This document shows, one piece after another, positions 1 to 14,600 of a DNA stretch of 64,000 nucleotides. The notes under the pieces were generated by a model, which ran no database searches, was not told where the DNA came from, and saw nothing but the letters and a program-made list of their open reading frames with translations. Location of the stretch: contig JAIGNY010002754.1 of NCBI GenBank assembly GCA_020152595.1, forward strand, positions 987,501-1,051,500, read 5' to 3'. Each line of letters begins with the position of its first letter. Positions within the stretch are counted from its first letter, which is position 1. The position numbers and the translations under genes were made by a program. This DNA is from Chiridota heheva (lineage: Eukaryota; Echinodermata; Holothuroidea; Apodida; Chiridotidae).

Positions 1-925
1 TGGGACAGTTTGTGAGGTTACGTCTTAATAGGCCAAGTACAGAGTTTGCTATGTTGTGTATATGTTTATCCCATCTGAGTTTATTATCAATTTCAACACC
101 AAGGTACGGGTGGGAGTTGACATTTTTTAGCGGCTGGTTGCACAAGGTATAAACTGGTGATTTATAGCATTTTCTAGGAGATATTGTGAGGATGTAGCAT
201 TAAGAGGGGTTGAAATTCATTTGCCATTTATTTTGCCATTGTTCAAGTTTTAGATCATCTTGGAGGCCGGATTTGTTGGCCAGAGGGTTTATCAGTTGTT
301 CTATACACAAGACAATCATCAGCAAACAGTCTAACCGTGCTGTTTATATTATCAGGGATGTCATTGACATATAAAAGGAAGAGTAAAGGACCTAAAATGG
401 TACCTGGTGGTACACCAAATAGAACTTGTTTAAGATTTAAGATTTCGCCATCACAGACAACACGCTGAATGCGGTTGCTGAGGAAGGATGCAAACCAGGC
501 CAGTAGATTTCCATCAAGGCCATATGCGGAAAGTTTAGATAACAGACATTGGTGTGGGACTTTATCGAACGCTTTTGAGAAGTCGAGTATAGCCATAAAG
601 ATGGTACTGTTTTGGTCAATTTGTTTAGAAATATCATTTATTGTTAAGAGAAGTTGTGTTTCAGTTGATTTTTTGTTCGAAAGCCATGTTGGAGATCAGT
701 TAAGATATTATGACTATCAAGAAATTTCATCACATGTGAGTGGATTATATGCTCAAGGATTTTATTACACACGCAGGTAAGAGAGACTGGTCTGTAATTA
801 GCTGGGTCGTGTTTATCACCTTTTTTAAAAACGCTACATATGTATGCATCTTTCCACTTGTTTGGGATAGTACCGTTATCAACAGAGCTTTGGAAGAGAT
901 CAGTTAGGATTTTATGAAAGTGTTA
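1..925 (-). pseudogene. LINE reverse transcriptase fragment, open at left edge
   Basis: Read on the minus strand, this is the middle and C-terminal part of a non-LTR retrotransposon reverse transcriptase. From right to left I see ANYRPVSLT (about 780-820), DFSKAFDKVPH (about 565-590), GVPPGTILGP (about 385-415), the catalytic FADD at 316-327, and LGVEIDNKLRWDKH at about 60-110. The family makes cDNA by target-primed reverse transcription. The coding frame changes near 600-660, so the copy is dead. The usual GVPQG is GVPPG here. Homology stops near 925, so the copy lacks its endonuclease, and it continues past base 1. The closest type is the jockey/CR1-like group common in marine animals; the exact clade is uncertain. 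Confidence 0.85.
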
Positions 926-1360
926 CGCATTCTTTAAAATTCTTTACCGAATGAATATTTACAAGTACATCACACCTTCCTCTTCACACTCATGTATCCT
1001 CTACGATTAACCAGAACAGGCTTCTTAAGTTCTTAGCGAACAAAGGGTTTGTTGCCTTCAAGTTTATTTAGCATTATGGAAAATGAAGCAAACTCCCGCT
1101 CACTGATTTTTCTCCCACAATTAACTGCAACATGTTGCTGATCAAAGGACCACTTTCATGTTTTTTTTATAGCATTAAGCATCGTAGTTATACGCTTAAC
1201 TTTGTAGTATACACCTGTTACTCTCCGGATTGCTATAGGATCATACTTTATTTTTTAAGTAAAAAAAACGAATTTCTATGACATTATACTGCGGATGTAC
1301 ATTAGTTTTAAAAATTTACAGACAAATACATTCTATTTGTAAAATAGTTTTACTATTATG
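926..1360. other. Non-coding stretch, nothing recognised
   Basis: AT-rich spacer between the LINE fragment and the first minisatellite. I see no open frame, splice pattern or repeat structure that I can support. Confidence 0.5.
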
Positions 1361-1905
1361 TCACTACGACTGTGACTTAGCCTCCAACAAAGGGGGATCA
1401 GCTCAATCACGCGTCACTACAACTGTGACTTAGCCTTCAGCAAAGAGAGACTGGATACAACTGCGACTTAGCCTGCAACAAACGGGACTGTACTACAAAT
1501 GCGACTTAGCCTTCAACAAAGGGGGACTGTAATACGACTACGACTTAGCCTCCAACAAAGGGAAGGAGGAGGGGGTTGTACTACTACTGCGACTTAGCCT
1601 CCAATAAAAGGGGATTGTACTACGTCTGTGACTTACCTCGCCTCCAACAAAGGGGGACTGTACAACTTAGCCTCCAACAAAAGGGGACTGTACTACGACC
1701 ACAACTTAGCCTCCAACAACAAAAGGGGACTGCACTACGACTTTGCCTCCAACAAAAGGTGACTGTACTAGGGGACTGTACAAAAAACAACAAAAGGGAA
1801 CTGTAATACAACTACGACTTAGCCTCCAACAAAGGGGGACTGACTCCATCATCTCATGCTGTCACCAAGACTGCAACCTAGCTAGACTGCAACCTAGCCT
1901 CCATC
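1361..1905. repeat. Degenerate ~36-bp minisatellite
   Basis: About a dozen imperfect units built around GACTTAGCCTCCAACAAAGG followed by GGGACTGTACTAC. Units differ by short insertions, and the last ones decay to CTGCAACCTAGC. The short open frames seen here on both strands follow the repeat and are not genes. The array lies about 0.7 kb upstream of the LSG1 start codon. Confidence 0.9.
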
Positions 1906-2601
1906 TTCTTCACTATCTCTTTGTGACTCTTCAAAAAATATTTAGGTGTAATAAATATTTTCTATTATGTTTCTGGAACAGTAAAAATTTCTCAACGATA
2001 TCATTCTTCATATCACGTTTTGAAGGTGGCTGTTAAGATATTGGATTGGCATAGGAACTTTTCGTCTGCGTTCCTCAACATTGCCAATTTGCATAATTTT
2101 TGCGAATAAAAACAACGCCATAAATTTTTGAAATAGCATTGCTGAAATTTATTGTAGCGTCGTTATCATTAAAATACCACCTTCAATAAATAACACTTAA
2201 ATTGAAGTCCACATTGTCTTTATCAAATTAAATTAAAAATAATAATTCCTAATTTAAAGATGGCGGATTTTGAGCATGGAGTTTACAATACTAGACAGAA
2301 GGCCACGACAGAAAAATCCCGGGATTCGGGGAAGTCAACGAATTTTTAGGGATTAGCCTTAAGGGTCCCACGGAACTGGATCATGAGAGTCCCTATAATA
2401 GCGTATTATAAGTTATACCTAAGCCCACGGAAAAACTGGCCCGAGGGTCATAGGCCATAGCAAGGATGATAAGCATCTTGATTGTTTTAGTTCACACTGT
2501 TAGCATCATCAGTGAATATCTGTAGTGCTCCCTCAGAAGTTGTGCAACACACCACAAGGTTGTGAATTTGTCGTTGATATTTTCTGCCAAGTTCTAACAT
2601 C
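1906..2601 (+). promoter_or_regulatory. Probable LSG1 promoter and 5' untranslated region
   Basis: Unique, non-repetitive sequence just upstream of the LSG1 start codon, with no TATA box at a convincing place. It holds a YY1-like element at 2257-2266. The start codon context (A at -3, G at +4) is favourable. The transcription start is not visible from sequence, so this boundary is inference. Confidence 0.4.
2257..2266 (+). promoter_or_regulatory. YY1-like element AAGATGGCGG
   Basis: Exact match to the AAGATGGCGG core that YY1 binds near start sites of many TATA-less vertebrate genes for translation and ribosome functions. It lies about 340 bases before the LSG1 ATG, a plausible place for a start-site element. 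Function in this species is inferred only from the motif. Confidence 0.35.
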
Positions 2602-2691
2602 ATGGGCAAGAAGAAGAATGCAAGCGGGAATTTAGGAAAGAGTATTATCAAAGACCGCTTCCGTAGTTCTGGTGGTCAACCAAGTTCGTGG
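2602..2691 (+). CDS. LSG1: LSG1 exon 1 (start codon)
   Basis: Thirty codons from [14 protein letters not shown] to GGQPSSW, a short basic N-terminus as in other LSG1 proteins. The ATG is chosen because of its good context (A at -3, G at +4) and because the family begins MG followed by basic residues. The donor is TGG|GTAAAT, phase 0. The next exon resumes with [11 protein letters not shown], which is what follows SW in the vertebrate protein. Confidence 0.85.
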
Positions 2692-5600
2692 GTAAATATT
2701 TTTATTTCGAGTTTTAAATTTAGAGACACTGACACAAAATAACTTTACCTTGAAGATAATCATATACCTATTACACGAATATCTCAATTAGTTCGTTTGG
2801 GAATGATAAGTCCTCAGGAATTAAACCTACCCCAATCTTTGGGCTATTTTACAAATACAAGGATGCTTTTTTGTAGTTCTTCTGAATGAATGAATATCTC
2901 ATCATTTCTGACAATTTCAAAATTGTGAATAATTAATATTATTAAGGTTGCCACTGTAAAAAAGGCAGTTTTTTTATGATATGGATTTAATGGTTACATG
3001 GTTGGAAAGAGTTCTTCCAAAGAAACTCAAAACAACAAAACGAGTGAAAAAGTATTTAGTGGTCCTTCAATTTTAATGATATGTGCAATTGTTGCAATGA
3101 CGGAATAAAATGCATTTTTCAAAAGGCCTGCATTTTCCTTTGGTAATTCAAGTATTCGGTCATCTGGGAATTTTGAAGATCTGGGACTCTTTGTAGGTGC
3201 TACGATTTGTGCACAAGTGAACACCACGCTTTATTCTACGTACTGTATCTACCATACGTATTTTCAAAATGATCTTTTTTATGATATTTCCTCCACATTT
3301 GCAACAATTTCCTGAAAAATTAGGAAGCGAACGTAGAGATTCAGGCCTCTAAAAGTGACTGATTTCACACTGGCTGTAATGGTAAAATGCTTTTGTTTTT
3401 ACCAGCAAACTGGTTATTCAGATTTACACACGTTCTTGTGACGTCATCCCGAACACTCAAATATCGGCAAACTTGCCTATCTAGCAGAATGGGCAACATT
3501 CTCCCACAAAAAACAAACTTTACCAACATGAATTATACATTTAAATGCTTACACCAGTTCAAATATTGGAAAAATACACATTAGTAACATGTCACATTTT
3601 GACCTATTTGACCTATTGGCCTAATTAAGTGGAAACATGCATTTTTAATCATCTTTAACTTCATGATTTAATACCCCATCAGCTTGAAATTTTAAGAGGT
3701 TGAAAACTACCCCATTCTAGGCTAAAATGAAAATTCAAAAAAAAAAAAATGAATTATTAAGAAACTATGATCTAATGAAATTAGCAATTTCTCTAATGAA
3801 CCAGATATCCATCGAAAGTCAAGAATGGCAACTGGCATTCCAAAAAATTATCATTTTAAAGGTCATAACAGGTGTACATGAGACATGTTTAAAATGTCCA
3901 CTTCATATACTATTAAAATGTAGAACAAAGTCATATTGGTCACTTTTAATTAAATTAACTAATAATTTGCACCCTAATTCTAAATGATAAGTATATATGT
4001 AATTACTTGGTTTACATACAAAATTACAGTATGTGCAAAAATTGATGTTTACGCTCAAAGGATGTAGCTGATAATTAGTAATGCACTTTGCACTGCGTAG
4101 TAGTAGTTGAGTATTTGTGTAGAACAATTTTTATAATTTGAAAACAGATGCATTGTGTACAATTGTACACAAATCCTTGCAATGTTTTCACCAACAAATG
4201 GTCACGGATACACACATGTACAACAAAATGCCAAGACGAACGAATAATACAAAATGTATCATACATCTTCATGTACAGTACCGATGCGAGCAGATTGACA
4301 GTTGCGCCGGTAATTTTGATGCTGGTGAAGCGCCGGTTAGCCGCCGGTAAAGCGCCAATAAAACGCTGGTAAGGCCGCCGGTAAAGCGCGGGAAAAAAGC
4401 GTTTCGAAGCCAAAAGCGTGGTATTAGTTTTCATGCAACTTGCGATTGAATTTTTCAATACAAAGATACTATCACAGCGTTATTTTCCAATCACAACTCT
4501 TATTTCTTTCAGCGAGGAAAGTCCTCGGTCTACTCTGTGTGATATTTAACGTCTGCTGCACACGTGCGAACCTGCAAATTTCTTTAGTTTCGAGATCACG
4601 TTTAAACTGATACAAATTGCCGTTTTAAGCAAAATTAAGTATTTCATTTCCCGTGTCTTTTCAAAGGACACAGATCAGCCTACAATAAATTGGTAACGAC
4701 AATGCAGAGTGTACAGAGAGATTTCACGATCATTATTTATTTTCAATAAGTTCAACAAAAATTACATCCTGAAAAGTAAGGAACCGTGGTAACGCAACTT
4801 GTGTCTGCACTATCGGCGGGCACTGCCATTTTCGTATAAATCATATAGTGAAAATTGAATAAATTAATATAAACTAAAGCTAAAATGATAAGCGAAATAA
4901 AAGGAACAACGAAATAAAAGTAAACAAGTTTAACTTCCTGAGATTTCCATGTTTTATTCCGAAATATATAGTATTCCAAATAGTCGGGTAAAGATTTAAT
5001 TCGTGAAAAATTTCCACCAAAATATTAAGAAACGTTGTCATAAACTGTTTAATATGTTAAGTAGTACCATATACAGTAAAAGTGAAACGCGAAATAAAAG
5101 AATAGAAAAGAATAATTCTGAACTAAGCAATCTTCGCTTAGTGTTTGTAACACAGACTTCCAATGTTGAAAAGAACGCATCAAAATCTATGTCCAAAAGT
5201 TCGAAATCAGCGATGTAAGTAAACAGAAACATACATGTTGCTCCCACTATTTGATAAGCTGAGGTGCAGAGGAATTATTTCTTTATAGATTAGATCGTGC
5301 GAAAATGTCTTTCCTTCCAACAGAAATATTCTAATTCTTACCCGAAACTTACTAACATTAATCTCCAATAACATAAATCTCTATGAACACATACCGCAAA
5401 AACACGGCAAACTTCTAAAGAATCATAAATAATGCCTCTGCCCCATTCCAGCACCTTTGACAGATTTGTTTACAAATTGACGCCACATGTGTCTGGCCTT
5501 TAGCCTAGCGTAGTCCAATTGATTGAGATTGGCACATTTAAAGGGAACTACTTACAAAGGTATATGCCCCCTCCCGCTTCTCGTAACCTCTGCCAATTAT

Positions 5601-8600
5601 TTGAAGTCTAAAGACATAAACTTAAGTTTGGTGGTTATGGGTAAGGGACCGGGGATCACAGCGGTTAAAAGCAATCTGGAGGGGTACTCTAAAGTGATTC
5701 CTTCTTCTACATGTTTAATTTAATATTATCAGGCTATCAAATTTAGGGTGGGAGCATTAATCTCCTTTATGAAAACATAGTTTGGTAGATTATCTCGTCC
5801 CCTCTTCAATTTTCTTCAATTTCTCCACAAAAATTAAAGTATCACGACAGCAAGAAGGGACGAATGGGGGCGGGGAAGGCGAGGGCGGTGGAAGAGCAGA
5901 TCTTTGTTATGAACCCCTAGCTCGTTGGCAAGTTGAAGCGACAAACTGGGATCGTTAAACTATTTTATTTGGGGTGGGAGCATTCTCTTTTATGAAAACA
6001 TAATTTTGTAGATCGTATCGTCCCCTCCCCCATTTTCTTAAATTTCTCCACCAAAAATGGAAATATTACAAATAGGAAGAAGGGGTGGGTAGGGGCGGGC
6101 TGCGGGCAGCAGTGCCACGGTTCTTTGTTAAGATCTTCCCGTATGCAGGTTTCAAATGGCAAATTGGATCGCCAAACATGGAATTTGTGGGGAAATTCTT
6201 TTTGCTGTGAAAACGTACTTGGTATATGATATTGTCCCTTCCTCCTCCCCATTTTTATGATTTGTTTCCCCGAATGAAGATAAGGCGATGCTTCTATCAT
6301 CCCTCTCCCGTGCTCAGTGAATTTCCTCATATTTCTCAAATCACAAAATGCTAGATGTCCACTCCCCCTCCTGATTTTGGTATTGTCTTTTTTATGGCTT
6401 TCCTCCATTTTGAATCTTTACATAAAAGTGTCATGCATGCAGTTAAACATGTCTTTCAACAACTAAGCGCCACGTGGTCTAGGAGTTCGAGGAAACCTGT
6501 CGCCAGGTTATAAACAACGCAGAAGTAACATGTGAAGGTGGGCTTGGGCAACATATCATTAAAGGAGATATATATTATTTTTTTTGACACAGTTCTAATG
6601 ATTTTGCGTTAATAAGTAGAATTTATACTGATGCAATGTCCTATGAGAAGTTTCAACAAACTTTTCTTTATCTTTGGAAACTTATTTTGTTAAAGTTTTA
6701 AACAATTCTTTTGGACCAGGACTTAATATTCGGAATATGAATATCTGAGATCTGAGTAAGTTGATGTTGTTAATTCCGTTGTGTATTCTCCCATACTTTT
6801 TTCAAGTGTGCTTTGTACATATTTTCCTGTAATTTGAAAGTCCTAACAACTTGCTGATCGCTGCAATAAACATTGCGGAGCTTTTTTTGTCTCGTCTAAG
6901 GAATTGGGTCTTTTGAGGTTGGAAAACAGTTTTGCTAACCTTTTTTAACTTGACACACTTTCAAAATATTCCATGGATTACCGTGAGCAATTAAGAAATG
7001 AAACACTAAAATCACTCAATATCGGGCCGTGTTATAATGGCTGTACGCTAAATTCCTTTTATAGAACATGAAGTTCTACTTTTTTTAAACTACCAAAGCT
7101 CAATTATATAGCTAAAATGTTTGCTTAGAATTGTTGGTTATACATGTATCTATTTCACCGAGATTTAATTTACATACACAAATGTTGGAATGTTGGAATT
7201 AAAACTAACAGAAAAGGAAAAAAGTACAATCAATATTACTAGCGACTAAAAATAATCTGCACATTAAAAGAAAAACACTTAACTGGAAGGAGAGTAGAAA
7301 CTTTATTTCCATAGGGGATTGTTTTAATTTTCGTTTTGATTAAGCTCGTTTTATAATTCGTAATAATAATCAGTTATGACTTATTTTTATTAAATTCATG
7401 AATGATTTTTTTTAATTTCGTTGTGATGTTCTAATAATATTCTAATGTGAATATTCCGACGTGATATTCACATACTATTGATGTAGGCCCTAATAATACT
7501 TCGATATGATGTTTTAAACTCCCATTGCATTTCAATATTGTCAAATGTTTTAACTCAATTCAGACCTTTCATTGATTACTTAACTGAACAGAGCACGACA
7601 ATATTTTTATGTTGTAACGACACTGGCTACTCGTTGTTTAATTTAAATTGTTTTGCAGTGGCGATGGCTTGTGAAACTGAACAAAATATCTCCCGATTTT
7701 GTCATTTTCAAACTAACCTGTAAAGTCCTGATAAAAGCATTGGTGAAGGTAAAATGCCAAACAAACTCGCCGGTGTCAAACTGCTGGCATCGGTACTGTA
7801 GGTGTAGATATACCACAGTATGTTATTATTTCAAAATATGAGTTTTTAAGAAAGAAACAGAAATCAACCAAATTTGAGGTTGTTTCTATGCAGCCTAACA
7901 CTATAGATCACCATGGTTGTCAAGTGTGGCCTATAGTCAATTGAGGTAAACCTTGTAAAAGACATATTTAGTTAATTGAGCTAAACCTTGTAAAAGACAT
8001 GTTGAGTTGAAGTGTGATTTTTCATGTCTGTTTACTGCAAATAAAAGCCTGATTTTGATGTGGAATATTCAGTCTTGGGTTTGTGTTTTTTTGGTTATGC
8101 AGACAAATTTCTATGTATGAAAAGGTACACTAAAATTACCATTTAATTTCCTCATAATCTGTTAACAGTATATTCCACTGCCCAAGAAAATTATACATAT
8201 GCCTTGAGTCAGAAAACATTTTGGAGGGTATTGTGTAATACAAAATGATGTACAGCTAGGTATTCAGCTCACTAATATCTGGTACAAAATTAATTTGTAT
8301 TGCAAAAAATATTCTTACTTTATAGTACAGTCATTGATTTCTAACAATTATACAACACAAAGGTTGGAATACTATTGCACTGTAATAACTTGTTTATTGT
8401 ATACTAAACCAAAAACAAAAGAGAGCAAAACTAAAGATTGCCTATTAATGAGAAGATTATTTAATTGCATGCAGCGAAAGTGGAGCATTTTTTATCTTCC
8501 CACCTTGAAAGCTTGATAAACTTTTGCAAACAAATTGAAAGCAACTTTAATAAGTAATACACATATAAAAAAAAAAAAATGCACCCATGTATTGGAAGTA

Positions 8601-11600
8601 ATTAGGCTGCAATACAACATATAGGCCTATTCCAAAGAGTTTTTATGATTATTTTTGATGTTAAAGTTTAGGAATTTAGGGCCTGCAATTGTTGGTAAAT
8701 GATGTTGAACAGCAAAATGTGAATGAAACTGAAAACGTATACAGTAGTTTATTAAAATGGAAATAAAAGTAATAAGTGAGCAATTTGATTTACTGTATCT
8801 CAACCTATCTAAACAAGTTGGCAGTTAACTTACATTTACTGTGTTTTATACACACCTATCTGCCAGCTGGTCAGCCTATTAACTTTGTTGTGTTGATAGG
8901 CAAATGCCGACTATAAAACTAATTAGACCTTTATTGGTCTCATGCCCACCCCACCCTAGCTAACAATAGTAATGCTGCATTTCAAGCATGGCCTTTTTAT
9001 CATGACATACATTTACTATTTTCCTTTGTTTTTAATTAGCTAACAATTTCTTTTTTTGTTAATGACTGCTGACATTTATTGATACTGTACAATGTATTCA
9101 AATCCAGTAAATGTTACTAGTGTACACATAACAAATGTCCAATAGTAAATGCGCATGTACAGTGACTAATAACTAACCCCACCCCACTCTGCTATACATG
9201 TATAACTGATCTGGAAACCATCTTTCTTGAGTATGTGGAATAGGATGGAATAGGAGAATAAGATAGAATAGGAGATGATCCCTCAATAACAAAACAACAA
9301 AAGTAAAATAACATAATGCAACGAAATAAAAAGTAATATTATAAGTTTGAAATGAGCATGTTGTTACAAATTCTTATTACCAAATTGATGAAAAACTTGA
9401 AGGCTTGAAGCTTTTTCACATCAACACCATGGTAATGTACATATATAAGCCCTAATGTTAGGCTACCAAATTGCAAATGTTTTCACACAATGTAGGCCAA
9501 GGCCTATGTTACACTAACTTTACATTACTGTAGCCTGGCTAGTCAACACAATGGCCTATGATTACCCTGCCGACGCTTTTTTAAAGCAATCAATCGCTAT
9601 ATACAGTGTACATGTCTGAATAAAATAAGATTTGATAAGCAACTTATTCTTGTTCTTAAATAAAACTGAAATTATTGCCCATATTTGTCAGCATTTACGT
9701 CAGTCAGTTAAGGTTAAACTAATGACGTACATACGGCGTTAGCTTTAGACTGTTTAACAACAAATGGCACAATTACGATAGTACATTATTTAAGGTCTAC
9801 TAAAATTGTTCAAGACATCTACTAGTTTTGGTCATTTATCCCTTATCAGAACAATTTTTCGCTTGGTACAGTGTATATACTTACTGTAGGTCTAAGTTAT
9901 TAAGCGCGATACATGCCTGTCTACAATCTAATGCTGCACTAAAGTGTTGTCGTTCTGCATGTACTGTAAAAAGAAATCACTCTTTTCATATTCTTGTTAG
10001 AAATAAAATAAACATTAATCTTGATTAAAAAGACAAGTTATGATTAAAACTAATATAAATATAATTAATCTTAGTGTAAAGAATTTCATTTTTTTTTTTA
10101 GGTAAAATTAGCAGTTTGCCTGTTTTTAATTGTCTCCAATGTTCAATGTACCGACATATCTGCTGCCCTCTTTGGAACCAATATGGGTGGAGGATGAACC
10201 AAAAAGTATCATGCTCTAAGGTATAGGAGTTTCGACTCTCTGCCTTTGGCCTATATGAAATATAGGCCCAATGACGTCACACTCTCTGGTGTTACTATCA
10301 ATAGTGGTAAGGATATGGCTGAGGTTTTGAATGACTACTTTGTGTCTGTTGTTACTAGGGATTCCTTTGCTGATGATGTTGTGGATTATCTTAGTGTGCA
10401 CTCTCTAATATCCATTAAGGATGGTGATTTTTCAGTTGATGTTGTGTCTAAGAAGTTGAAGGGTTTGAATTCACATAAAACACCCGATGGTATATATCCT
10501 GCTGTTTTATGTGAGTGTTCTGATGTTCTTTCTGTTCCCCTCAGTATTATCTTTTCAAAGCTCTTTGATGTTGGTGTTGTTCTTAGTGATTAGAGAATTG
10601 CTGTTATGCCACTCCTATTTTTTAAAAGGGTGACCACAGTTTGCCCTGTAACTATAAACCAGTGAGTCTTACTAGTGTTGTGTGCAAGGTCATGGAGTCC
10701 ATTGTTAAAGATGTTGTACTAGATCATTTACTTGTCAATGGTTTGTTGAATTTGTCCCAGCATGGGTTCTTACCTAAGAGGTCTTGTGTTTCTAATTTAT
10801 TGGAGTTTCTTGATTATGTCACTAAACTAGTTTTCTATTTAGACCTCCAAAAAGTATTTGATAAGGTTCTGTTAGGCAGACGCATAATGAAAATGAGCGC
10901 TTGGTGTGGAGGGAAAGTGTGCCAGTTGGATAAATTTTTGGTTAATTGACAGGTCACAAAGAGTTGTTGTTAATGGTGAAGTATCTCCATGGAAGAAGGT
11001 TACAAGTGGTGTTCCTCAGGGCTCTGTATTGGGTCCGCTTCTTTTCTTAATCTTCATTAATGATATTGATGTTTTCCTTGGCTCCAGGATTTGTAAATTT
11101 GCTGATGACACTAAGCTGTACAGGATTGTTGATGATGCTAGTGATTCATCACTTTTGCAAACTGATCTGAATAAGTTAGTTTCTTGTTCCCAAACATGGC
11201 AGATGTCATTCAATGTTGATAAATGCAAAGTCAAAGCAATTTGGCTTTTGATTACTGCATGAATAGTTCAAATCTTGGTTGTGTTGATCAAGAAAGGGAT
11301 CTAGGTTTTGTCATTACTAGCAATCTGAAGCCTTCTAAACAGTGTGCTTTAGCATCTGCAAGGGCAAATAGGATGCTTTGTTTGATTGAAAGAAATTTTT
11401 GTTTGGTAGAGAGGCTGTTCTTAATTTGTTTAACCAGCTAGTCAGGCCTCACCTTGAGTATGCTATTCAGGCTTGGAGTCCCTTTTATGAGAAGGATAAG
11501 TTTATTTTGGAGCAGGTTCAGCGTAGAGCCACTAAACTTATTCCCGAAGTAAGGATTTTCTCTTATGAATCTAGGTTGCGAATTCTTGGTTTGACCACGC

Positions 11601-14600
11601 ATGAGTTGAGAAGAGTAAGTGGCGTATGATTCAGGTTTTTAATTTCCTATCTAATAGTGATGCTTTGACTTCCTGTTATTTCTTGCATGTTTCAGCTAAT
11701 ACTCATGTGACACATGGTAACAGTTTTAAGTTGACCAAAGAGTTCTCACGGATAGATATTTGGCATTTTAGCTTTTCGCAAAGAGTTTTTAATGAGTGGA
11801 ATGGTTTGCCTGAGTGGGTAGTTAGCTCTAATTCTGTTCACAATTTCAAAGTCAAAATTGATAAGTTCTTCACTAACTCTGGGTGTCTTTTTATTTATTT
11901 TTTTGTGGTGGTGGTGGTGTTATTTTGGGCTTTTTATGGGGTGACTAACCCTTCTTTGCCCATTCTCTTATGTTATGTTACAATAACCTAATTGCACTAA
12001 AAATTGAGAAAATATTTACCCAAACTTTTGCTTTGCGTGAGTTACAGCAGTAACGTACCAATACAAAACATTTCTTAATTGAAGGAGAAATAATTAGGCT
12101 TCCTAATATTGTGTATGATGAGAAAAAAACTTCAGTCAAAAAATAGCAAAAAAATCAAAATTTAGTTTATACTGATGAAGAACCCCATAAAAAAACTACA
12201 AGACATTATATGCATCATTTTAAAACTGAAAATATTGTCTTTTTATTTAATTAGTTTTTATTTTAGCAATGTAGATCGAGTGCACAGTAATTACTTCACA
12301 GGCTTTCCAGATTGCATGCCACAGTGCATTTTAACAATAGATCTATATAAGCCACTAAACAACTAGTGAGTGACTCCGAACACAAGCTACCCAAATCACA
12401 AAATATGTTCTTCAATGAAGTTAGAAAAGGGGCCTAAACTATAAGAAATATACAAATTGATAACATATTTTCCCATAAAGGTAAGTATTTTAAGGAAAGA
12501 ATATATTTTATTAGTATTTTGGGTTCAAATTTGTTTTCTCTTTGAAATATATCGGACATTTTGTTCGTAGGAATAGAGTGCGTACCAACATGGAAGTGAA
12601 AACTGGCATTACGTCTTTTGAACAACGGTATCAATAGCAACCTTATTTTGATAAGATTATTGAAATGGTCACGCCTATAGACCTGGCTGTTGGGCCTATA
12701 ATATTTTGTTTTAAACTATAGACCCAGCTGCCTGGTGTATAGCATTTCGTTCAAAACAATGGACCAGGCGGTCAGGTCCATAACATTTCATTAAAAACTA
12801 TAGACCCGGCTGCCTGTTCTGTAGCATTTCATTAAAAAATATGGGATTGGTCCAGTGGTCAAATAAGTCCATCTTATATGAAAGAAGACTTAAAAAGAAA
12901 CAAAATGGTGAATAGAGCACACAAAAATTGTATTCAAGTAAGGATATATATAAGTTTAAAGTTTGGTATAATTTGAAACGACTGAAATCAGACTACTTGT
13001 GATGTCAGTTGTGATGTCAATGATTCTTTTTAAAGATGGCCACAGCACAAGTTGGCCAAGTGTCACAATCATATTTTTGGTTCGCATGCGAAGCATAATG
13101 CGAACCTATGTAATGGCGATACTGTCCATCTTGCTGGCCAGCTGTCCACAGTTTTTCCTGAGATTTCCTCAGAAATGTTAAAAGTTTTTTGAGAGTTCCT
13201 CAGAAAATAAAATTTCTTCAGGTTTCCTCAGAAAAAGTAAAAGTTTTTTCAGATATTCTTATGGAACGTTAGAATTTTCTTATAAAATGTTAAAGTTTTT
13301 TAGAGACACTTAAGACAAGATTGAAGAATAGTTTTCTTAAGAAGTCTACAAAACATTTGTTATTTCCTTAGAAGATAAGTGTAAAATAATATAATTTTCC
13401 AATATTTTTCAGAGATCTTTAAGTCTGTCTCATAGCACTGGAGATTAAAATTCTCCAAAATATTTGGGCACCAACCGTTGTATCAGGCATGATTATTAAA
13501 CTCCGCCTTTTTATTGTGGTCATTTGCATAAAGTTGCTACAGTTTATGAAGTGAGCAGACTGATTTATTATGCTCAGTCAGGACAGGATGTGACTGCATA
13601 TGGACTTATGGAGGGATGCCATGTGGGACATGGGGTGGGATGCCATGTGGAACAGGGTGGAATACAATATGATATATGATGGAGTGCCATACAGGACATA
13701 GGGTGGAATGCCATGGGATGGGATGTCATGGGGACATGAGATGTCATGTGGGACATGGGATGTCATTTGGGACATGGGGTAGGATGCCATGTGGGACATG
13801 GGGTAGGATGCTACGAGTAACACAGAGTGTGACGTAGGTTGGGATGCCATGTGGGACATAGGGTAGGAGGCTATGTGGGACATATGTTGGAATGCCATGT
13901 GAGACATACTTTATGGTGGTATGCCATGTGGGAGATATAAAAGAATGCCATGTGGGACAAGGCATGGGATGGGATGTCATGTGGGACATAGTGGAATGTC
14001 ATTTGGCATATGGGATGGGATCCATGTGGGACATAGAGTGGGATGCCAAGTGGGTCATAGGATGTGATGCCATGTGGGGCATATGGTGTATGCCATGTGG
14101 GACATGAGATGGGATGTCATGGGGTGAGATGCCATGTGGTTCATAGTGTGGGATGCCATGTGGGACATATAGTGGACTGCCATGTGAGACATACTGTATA
14201 GTGGAATGCCATGTGGGAGATATGGTAGAATGCCATGTGGGACAAGGAATGGGATGGGATCCATGTGGGACATAAAGTAGGATCCCATGTGGGTCATAGG
14301 ATGGGATGGCATGTGGGACATATGGTGGAATGTCATGTGGGACATGGGGTGAGATGTCATGGGGTGTGATGCCATGTGGAAGATATGGTAGAATGCCATG
14401 TGGGACAAGGGATGGAATGGGATGTTATGTAGGACATGGAGTGGGATGCCATGTGGGTCATGGGATGCCATGTAGGACTTATTGTGAGATGCCATTTTTA
14501 TAATTGGCCGGGTCATATGATATGGGTGTCAATTTGCATGGGCATGCGAACCATGACGGTATTTACCATTCTAGTTTATAGTTTAAATACTTAATGCAAA

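Noticed and set aside
4075-4458. 127-codon minus-strand frame
   Set aside because: No motif, runs through a GC-rich repeat cluster, no supporting context.
5965-6408. 147-codon minus-strand frame
   Set aside because: It crosses diverged tandem copies, has no recognisable domain, and the frame is not kept between copies.
12100-12180. Possible C/D box snoRNA in intron 1 (ATGATGA and CTGA about 56 bases apart)
   Set aside because: No terminal stem pairs, no internal C'/D' boxes, and such short motifs are common by chance.
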